This document shows positions 46,501 to 55,500 of a stretch of DNA of 64,000 nucleotides, in pieces (the stretch's first letter is position 1; each line of letters begins with the position of its first letter). The translations under genes were made by a program, and so were the position numbers. The notes beneath the pieces are model-generated. The model was not told the origin of the DNA and did not search any database. It saw nothing but the letters and a program-made list of their open reading frames with translations. This DNA is from Tachypleus tridentatus (lineage: Eukaryota > Arthropoda > Merostomata > Xiphosura > Limulidae). The stretch covers positions 23,564,063 to 23,628,062 of the forward strand of contig NC_134833.1 of assembly GCF_004210375.1 (NCBI RefSeq). The letters are read 5' to 3'.

Positions 46501-49500
46501 AGTGGGTGGTGATAACTAGCTGCCTTTTCTCTCGTCTTACACTGCTAAATCAGTGACGGCTAGCGCAGATAACCTTCGTATAGCTTGACGCGAAATTCAA
46601 AAACAAAAAACAAACAAATAAGAAGCCTCAGACTTAACACTGAGCCACTTGGAGGCACCGAAAGTCCTTGTTAAAAAAAGAAGCAAATACATTGTAGGGA
46701 ACAAAATCAGGTGTGTTTAATGAACTGTTGTAAGTGAAGTCTTGTCGTACATTCTAATAACATTGAAATCTGTGCTAAGGCTAATAATGAAAATATTACT
46801 TGTATAAAAGAGGTTATTTCCCTATAACTCGTTTGTTGTTTATCGAAAAACTACAAAATGGGCTATTTGTGTTATGCATATTGCAGGTGTAGAAACCAGA
46901 ATTTGAGTATTTTTAACCACAGATTTAGAGCAGAGCCATCGGAGGCATTTCGCAAAAAAAAACAAAAAAAAACAACAGCAACAAACAACAACTTTGGATA
47001 AGTCCGTGGGGTTCAATTAGGAATTTATAGAAAATGGAGTTAGTATGTCAAAAAACTGTATTCAGTACAATATTTTACTTAGAGCAAAAATTACATTTAT
47101 TCTTTCAAGTTGTTGGGAATGAATTCGATCAGTATCTATTTAACACAACTAGTAAATGTTTTTATCTAATTATTGTTAATCTATTTGACACAACTAGTGA
47201 ATGTTTTTATCTAATTATTGTTAATTTATTCGACACAACTAGTGAATGTTATCTAATTATTGTTAACCTATTTAACACAACTAGTGAATGTTTCTATATA
47301 ATTATTGTAACTTTTCCTTTTCTACTTATTGTAAAAACAAAAAAAAAAACACCTTATGAGAAAATACAAAAGCAAGATCAAACTACATGAACTGTAAAAT
47401 CTATATAGGGATTAAACACTGTGCTATGGACTTTCATCAGTATCTGCTCATGTTTTGATTTCAATAGATCTGGACGAATGTACCGATCCCACCCTCCATG
47501 ATTGTTCTGACAACAGCTTCTGTGTTAATGAATTCGGATCTTTTCACTGTGTCTGTAAGCCTGGCTTCCTGGACAAATTCCCGGATGATAAGTGGAAAAG
47601 TGGGCATTCTTGTTCTGGTGAGAACTATTCATTTAGAGGTAGAACAGTTATTCACTTATTACATTACTGTTGTACATATCTTCAATGGAACAGTTATTCA
47701 GTTGTTGCATTACTGTTGAACATATCTTCAATAGAACAGTTATTCAGTTGTTGCATTACTGTTGTACATATCTTCAATGGAACAGTTATTCAGTTGTTAC
47801 ATTACTGTTGTGCATATCTTCAATGGAACAGTTATTCAGTTGTTGCATCACTGTTGTACATATCTTCAATAGAACAGTTATTCACTTGTTACATTACTGT
47901 TGTACATATTTTAAATGCATCTTATTGGGGACTAACACGTAATTTAAGTATCGTTAAACTACACAAAATACATTATGAACAATGTTTAACTCATATTTTA
48001 TTCCTTTATACCTTCTTAAGAAATACGTTCTTAACGAAGGGCAGATTGACTTTAAAATTTTACCAGGAGAAAAAAACTATAAATGGCCTAAAATCTGTCG
48101 TAAAAGAAAGGATAACCATGTACTTTTCCAAGGGTAGTCCCAGCGGCACTTTAACTATGTACTTTTCCAAGGGTAGTCCCAGCAGCACTTTAACTATGTA
48201 CTTTTCCAAGGGTAGTCCCAGCGGCACTTTAACTATGTACTTTTCAAGGGTAGTCCCAGCAGCACTTTAACTATGTACTTTTCAAGGGTAGTCCCAGCAG
48301 CACTTTAACTATGTACTTTTCCAAGGGTAGTCCCAGCAGCACTTTAACTATGTACTTTTCCAAGGGTAGTCCTAGCAGCACTTTAACTATGTACTTTTCC
48401 AAGGGTTGTCCCAGCGGCACTTTAACTATGTACTTTTCCAAGGGTTGTCCCAGCGGCACTTTAACTACGTACTTTTCCAAGGGTTGTCGCAGGGGCACTT
48501 TTTTTTTTTTGCGTCTGGTTACTTCAATCCTTGCCTATTCTCGACCATATAGTGATAGAAAACACACTAATTTATCACATCTATTAAATCAGAGCTAAAA
48601 TATAATCACATGAATATTGCTTCATTTTTTCAGTTTGTTCGCCAGACTTTTGCAGCAACCACGGGATTTGTGCCGTAGAAAATGAAAAGAGCACGTGCAG
48701 GTAAATGTCTCCTGTTTAAATAAATTGAAAATAGCTTTTCGTTTCTAGTGTGTTTTTAAATGTTAATAAAAATAAAGAAGACCCAGCATAGTCAGGTGGG
48801 AAAGACGCGTGTCTTGTAATCCGAGGGTCACGGGTGCGAATCCCTGTCACACCAAACATTCTCGCCTTTTGAGGTGTTGAGGCGTTATAATGTTACGGTC
48901 AATCCTGCTATTCCTAGGTAAAAGAGTTGCCCAAGAGTTGACGGTGGGTGGTGATGACTAGCTGCCTTCCCTCTTAGGGACGACTAACACAGATAATTTT
49001 CGTGTAGCTTGGCGTGAAATTCAAAACGAACAAACAAAAGTATCCGTGATTTGTATCCTGTTGCGGTAAGATCGTGTTTCACAGATTCGAACCGTGGATA
49101 ATCCTACTACACGCGTAGAGTTACCTCCGAGTTGGCGGCGGATGCTGTTAGCTAGATGCCTCCCCCTTTAGTCTGTCAGTTTAAAATTAGCGATGGCTAT
49201 CGCAGTTAACCCTTGTGTAGCGTTACTCCAATATCTGTTTGTTTGTTTTTTGTTATGAACAAAGCTTCACAATGAGATCTCTATGCTCTGCCTACCACGT
49301 GTTTCGAAACCTGGTTTCTAGTGGTGTGAGTCCCCCGATATGCCACCGTGCCACTGGGGGTCACTCGAATATCTAAATCAAACAATCAAGTAAATCCAAT
49401 AGAATTTGAAAATGGTATTTTTATGGGTGAAGAAATAGAGCACATCACGTGTTCGACTCAAACTAACTCGAAAATCTTCTTTAAAAACTCCGAGGGCAAC

Positions 49501-52500
49501 ATTAAAGTAATCAGTGTATTAAGAGAGGAGAATTACATTGTAAAGTGTTGAACCTCACGTAAAGAATAGTGCTTAGCTTTTTGTGCCTTTATTTGTACAG
49601 CAAAGCCACATCGGGCTATTTGCCGTGTTTACCGACGGAATCGAAACCCTATTTTTAGCGTTGTAAATCCGTATACTCATCCCTGTATTAGCATCCCCAT
49701 TGCGCCAAACATGCTCGCCCTTTCAGCCGTGGGGGCGTTATAAAGTGACGGTAAATCCCACTATTCGTTGGTAAAAGAGTAGCCCAAGAGTTGGCGGTGG
49801 GTGGTGTTGACTAGCTGCCTTCACTATAGTCTTACACTGCTAAATTAGAGACGGCTAGCACAGATAGCCCTCGAGAAGCTTTGTGCGAAATTCAAAAACA
49901 AACAAATAAGAGAAACTCAAACGGATAAATACCACAGAACGTAAAAATATATTATGTATTAAGATCTAACCTTGAAATAGAATTGTCAATTGGTAGGTTA
50001 AAATTATTCTTACGTGTATAAAATTAGGTAACTAAAGGAACAAACTTTCTTAAAGATGACCTGTCTTAATATTAAATGATTATTAAGAGAAAAAATGTAT
50101 TATAATGCTCCGATTCAAGATTAGGCAATTAAAATAATAAAAGCCTTGAAATGCTTTGTCACAAGATTAGATAATTAACAAATAATAGTAGGTGATAAAA
50201 GTATTGTCTAAGTATAACGTAACTAAGATAAATTGCCCCTTAGAAACGCTTTGTCTCAATATTAAGTAATTAAGAGAATACAGGTAGTGCGATATACAAA
50301 GATATTACCTATTCAGTATATCATGTATTCTTCTATCATCTTTAGTGATTTAGAAATTTTCGTAATTTTGAATTTAGTTTTAACATGAGGCCGCTTGGTC
50401 GAAAACCGTTGGAACATTTCTGTTCCAGAGTGACTTTTTTATCTTCACTTTTCGGATTCAGTTTGATATCTCGTGCCGGTGAACGTATAGAGATGTCCTT
50501 TAGGTGGCCGAAGGGACGATATTGGTATGTCTGAACTTGTGAAAATTATGAGACAGGGATTAACCACATGGTGATGCCCTCGTGAGAAACAGAAACTAAG
50601 CTTTTGTGTGAGCACGAGGCCTTGTATGGCCTGTTGGTTTAGGGCACTTAACTCGCAATGTGCCCGATGCAATTTCAAATCTCATTATAGAACATGCTCG
50701 CTTTTTGAACCGTGGTTGTGCTATAATATGATAGTCAATTCCAGTATTTGCCGATAGATGGCATTAATTGGCAACCGACCATTAAATTATAAAAGAAAGC
50801 TTGTTAGAATTTTGGGTTTTAATTGATTTATGAAGGTTGAGTATAATATGAGTTTTTTCTCTACATTTCTGTTTGATTTCATTAGTAATATTTAAATATA
50901 TTTTATGGGATATTTTTCAGATGCAGAGGTAATTACATTGGAGAGCACTGCGACATTGATGGAGAAGGTGAGAGTTTGACACAATATGGCACCATCTAGT
51001 GTGATGAAAAAAAATCCCTTTGTTCATCAAACGAACTCCAGTCTATAGATAGTTTTCCCAATGTTTTATTCAATGCAGCGGTGTTAATTTTTTAACGTGT
51101 TAAAATGGACCCAGTTATTGAGTAACTTACACTGAAAATACTACCATTAAAAACGACAGCCACTGATGTTCTAACGTTTACTTAACAGTCACTAAACTAA
51201 ATGCAGAAGAACAGTTTGTGTTTTGTGTGATAGCTCACTTCATTACTGGAACAGGAGAGGTGGAACTAATGAACGAATCAGCTTTTGTTTAACTGGTTCG
51301 TGGCTAGTTTAATCTTTGTTTAATTAGATATTGAGAAACGTAATAAATAACACAAATCACTGAAATTGATACGCAATCAAAAGCGTTTTAAATCCAGACT
51401 AATATATGACCTCTTGCTCCCTAGTGGCACAGCAGCATGTCCACGAACATACGACACTAGATACCGTGTTTCGATATTCGTTGTGGTCAGAGTACAGATA
51501 TCCCTTTCTAACTATATTACGTGGTCTGTGTGTATATTTCTGCACGTTCTTAGAGCAGATCCTATTATATCCTCAAACAGATATTCGCCGGACCTTCGTT
51601 TCCATTTAACAATTCCCAATGTTTTTGTATATCTTGTTATTTCTAAAGGTTCACGGATATTATGGGTTCTTATGCCCTTTGGTTGAGCCAATATTACTGT
51701 TTTGTTTCCTTTAGAATGGGTACAAAGTACACTGTAAGTGAAAAAATATATTATAAGAAAAAAAATTCGCGTACTATTTATTATTTTAACATTATACCCA
51801 ACTGCTAAGAAATAATAGAAGCTTGAAAGTTTTTTCAATAAATCTAGGACAATCAAATCTCTCCTTAAAGGTGATTGGTAGTTTGATCTCTGGATGATCA
51901 AGTCGTGATTAGTGTAATTTAACTTTTCTAATAAGTTAACATTTTGGAACAATACAGACATACCTAAGGAGTATTATTAGAAGGTTTCGAAATAAAAACA
52001 AAGTTGCTTCGCCCATTAAATATTCAGTGTCTATTTGATAAACGCTCGTTGTTAAAGATAACGCTCGTTGTTAAAGATACTAATGAATTATATATGCAGT
52101 GAATCTAACACTCACTAACAAAGCGATCATTTATAAATCTGTCTTATGTACACGATCATACAAGAGTTAAGAAATCATTGGTTATGGCTCAAATTAAAAC
52201 CACCACTTAACATGTATTGAATTCATCCTACTGAACTTTTAATTATAACTCCTCTAACAAGATGTACTTTATCATTACAGTGCTTGGTGTAGCAATTGGA
52301 GCTTCGTTGGTAGCTGTCTTCATTATTGTCTTAACACTCGTGTGCCTTTGTCTCTGGAAGTAAGTCGATGTATTTTTTATAGGAACGTCAAAATATAAAA
52401 GAAAATAGTTCCATCCACTTTTAAGGTCGCTTATTGGTCATGTAATTACATTTAGTTAGATGGCGTTAAGGTGTATGATTCACGTGAGGAAGATCTGTGA

Positions 52501-55500
52501 GATATTTAGGCTGAGGAATCAGAACTATACTTGAGTGATTTTTAGCCATGCGGAGTTTCCTGTATTATTACCACAGCTTTTCACGTTCGTTCTGCTTTAA
52601 TTAACATAGTTTTCCAATAACAAGTACGATATAACGTTAAGACTACATTAATAACATAGAGAAGTCAATTAGTCAAAGTTATTTACCAATAACAATGCAA
52701 AATATAACGTTAAGACCAAAGTAACGCCTTTGTTGTAGAAAACTGACACCATAAACAAACTGTGCTTTCTCTCGTAAGGGGATGGATGTACTAAGGTGGA
52801 GCTAATATACTCCATTCAGTAATGCTTTCAAACGAGACCCAAAACTCTAGCGCTTTCGAACAGTTGACTGTTCTTCTACAGGAGAATAAATAATAATCCA
52901 TTCAATGATTTTGTTGTCCTTCGAGTTTCTGCAGTATATACATATATATCTTGACGAAGATAATTTATTACGTTTGAACAGTGGTCACTGATTAGTAAAC
53001 TGAAGTCCTCAGACAGTTATTGGCTGCCTGAAGGAAGTAATTATGATTTGAATTAACTCGCAAATTTGAAGTAAATTTTATGAGTCAGGTTTTAGAATAT
53101 ATGTTAGGCCCGGCATGGCCTAGCGCGTAAGGCGTGCGACTCGTAATCCGAGGGTCGCGGGTTCGCGCCCGCGTCGCGCTAAACATGCTCGCCCTCCCAG
53201 CCGTGGGGTATATAATGTGACGGTCAATCCCACTATTCGTTGGTAAAGAGTAGCCCAAGAGTTGGCGGTGGGTGGTGATGACTAGCTGCCTTCCCTCTAG
53301 TCTTACACTGCTAAATTAGGGACGGCTAGCACAGATAGCCCTCGAGTAGCTTTGTGCGAAATTTCCAAACAAACAAAGAATATATGTTATTTCTACTTAC
53401 AGTAAAATACTAACTTATCGCTGTTCTGTCCAACATAGAACATTATCATTATTTCGTTTGGACATAGTCATGACACAAGGTAGTCGTGTTAGGGATGTAT
53501 ATTTCGCATTAAAGAAAAAGGTAAAAAATGTAAGTGTTTTATATAGAATAATTTTCATACACCTATGGTACTGATTAAACAAAATGGTTTCGTTGTCAGT
53601 CGAAACTGGAAACGATCTCAACAAAACCCACAACAACCCGTCATATCCAAAGCTGAGAGTCACTACAATGCTTGTGAGAATCCCTTTAGACTGCCAAGTG
53701 TGAATGAGATAAACATAAGCTGGCAGCACATGGGAGGAGCCACTTCAACAGGAAGTAGATTCCAGGTGAGTTAATGAAATCAAGTGTAGGTGAGATAAAC
53801 ATAACTTGGCAACACGTAAGAGGAGCCACTTCAACAGGCAGTAGATTCCAGATGAGTTAATGAAATCAAGTGTAGGTGAGATAAACATAAGCTGGCAACA
53901 CATGAGAGGAGTCATTTCAATGATAATAGTATCCAAGTTAGTTAATTTATCATGTAACACAACGTTTTACTGTTATCCTGGAATTTGTCGAAAGTTAAAA
54001 GCATTTTGGAAAACTGTAAGTCGTACTTTTGTTTCTGTTAATTATTGTTTACTTTACTAAGTTGAGTATTATAATTATTTCTTAGATCGCTGTGGTTTTC
54101 TAACGGTTAACAGTTAAAATCTTCATAAAAAACAAGCCAAGTGTATTTTATAGAAACTACTAATTTTCAAATACAAAGTTCCTTAACAAAACTCGCACCA
54201 GGTTTTTTTATACGTGCTTTCCAAGGTTAATGTTTGTCTTATTTTATTCTAATTCTTGTCCCAATTCCTTTTATTTAAATTCCGAATGATAATGGTGGTA
54301 GAAACAGAATCAATACAGAATGTAAATAAAAAGCATTGGGACAAAAATTAGAATAAAATAAGACAAACATTGACCTTGGAAAGCTAACCATGGAAAGTAC
54401 GTATAAAAAATATGGTATAGTTTTGTTAAGGAACTTTGTATTTCAAAATTAGTAGTTTCTATAAAATACATATTATGTTTTAAACAGATCTGTCTGAAAC
54501 ATAATCGCTGAGAGTATCTTTGTATTAAAAAACTATCAGAACCTGACCATTATGAGTTTCTTTGACCAATTTCCTTTGAAATGGTAAAGCAAGAAGTTAT
54601 TGTCAAAACAACTCTGCTTAAAAACAGTAAATCTAGGAGACTATATAAAACGACTGCTGTCAAAACGCCGACACCAGCACCAACTAATTAAACAGTTGAT
54701 TTTTTTACCGTCATTGAAGATCGTTGATGTCTTCATTCTATACAAAATGTGTACAATTCGTATGTGAAATCTCTCAGTCATCTCAAAGAGAGTGGAAACA
54801 TAACGGGTGATTTGTGTTTCGAGTTCTTAACTGATTGTTTGAGTTCTGTTAGTGTGATTTTTTTTTAGCAAGCAATAAATTATTATAATTATTTGTGTTG
54901 TTTGTGTTATTATTGTTGATATTGACTGGAAAGTATGGTTTGCATAATTTTGTGTTATTTGTTACATGATTGCTTATTGCATTGTAAAAATAGTTTTTCA
55001 TGTTATGTGTTTTTGTCGTTGTTGTCTGAAGGCTTCTGCCTTTTCTTTGTTGGTGTGCGCTGAGGTGTTATTATGTTCTAGTGTTGGGTATTTTCCTGTT
55101 GTGGCTTTGTTGGTGACTCGGATTACGAGTCGAGCGCCTTAACCTCCTGGCCATGCCGGGGCTCTTAAATAATGGAATGAGTAGTATATAAAGCTACAAA
55201 ATATTAGGTACAAATAATGAACAATAACAACAAAACCCTTTACCTTGGATTGTATAAAACTTTTTTTTAGTGCTAAGAATGACAGTTTTTTGATGTGTGT
55301 TGTTCTAAGTGCGCACGAGAAAAGATGTTTAACTGTCAGCAGAATATATTCACTTATGGTGTGAACCCTGTTATTTAAACTTTAATAAACACTTCAGAAA
55401 CGGTAGTTCCACGTATATATCTAACTCAGTAAAAACGAAACAAACTTAGTACACCGTTTTTACTAGTTACTGTTTATTGTTTATTAAACTAATATTAAAC

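Larger units (their letters stand above)
45978..47467 (+). other. SEA/EGF gene intron 5
   Basis: Contains a nested C/A SINE pair (46262-46660), a reverse C SINE (46829-46950) and a 45-bp minisatellite (47136-47315). Confidence 0.75.
47618..48633 (+). other. SEA/EGF gene intron 6
   Basis: More than half is tandem repeat: six 46-bp units, then ten 39-bp units. Several frames are open through these repeats but only because the units lack stops. Confidence 0.8.
48701..50920 (+). other. SEA/EGF gene intron 7
   Basis: Contains A, A-fragment, C, B and A copies in a row between 48781 and 49908, and an old A fragment at 50620. About 49910-50600 shows only AT-rich sequence. Confidence 0.75.

Noticed and set aside
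47455-48270. A 271-codon frame starting at the calcium-binding EGF
   Set aside because: Only 47468-47617 is exon; the rest reads through the donor TCTG|GTGAGA into tandem repeats.
48271-48598. Repetitive 13-residue proteins on both strands
   Set aside because: They are readings of the 39-bp minisatellite, whose unit length is a multiple of three and lacks stops. They lie inside an intron.
51512-51961. 149-codon minus-strand frame
   Set aside because: AT-rich, no motif, and it lies across mucin-gene intron 8; most likely chance.
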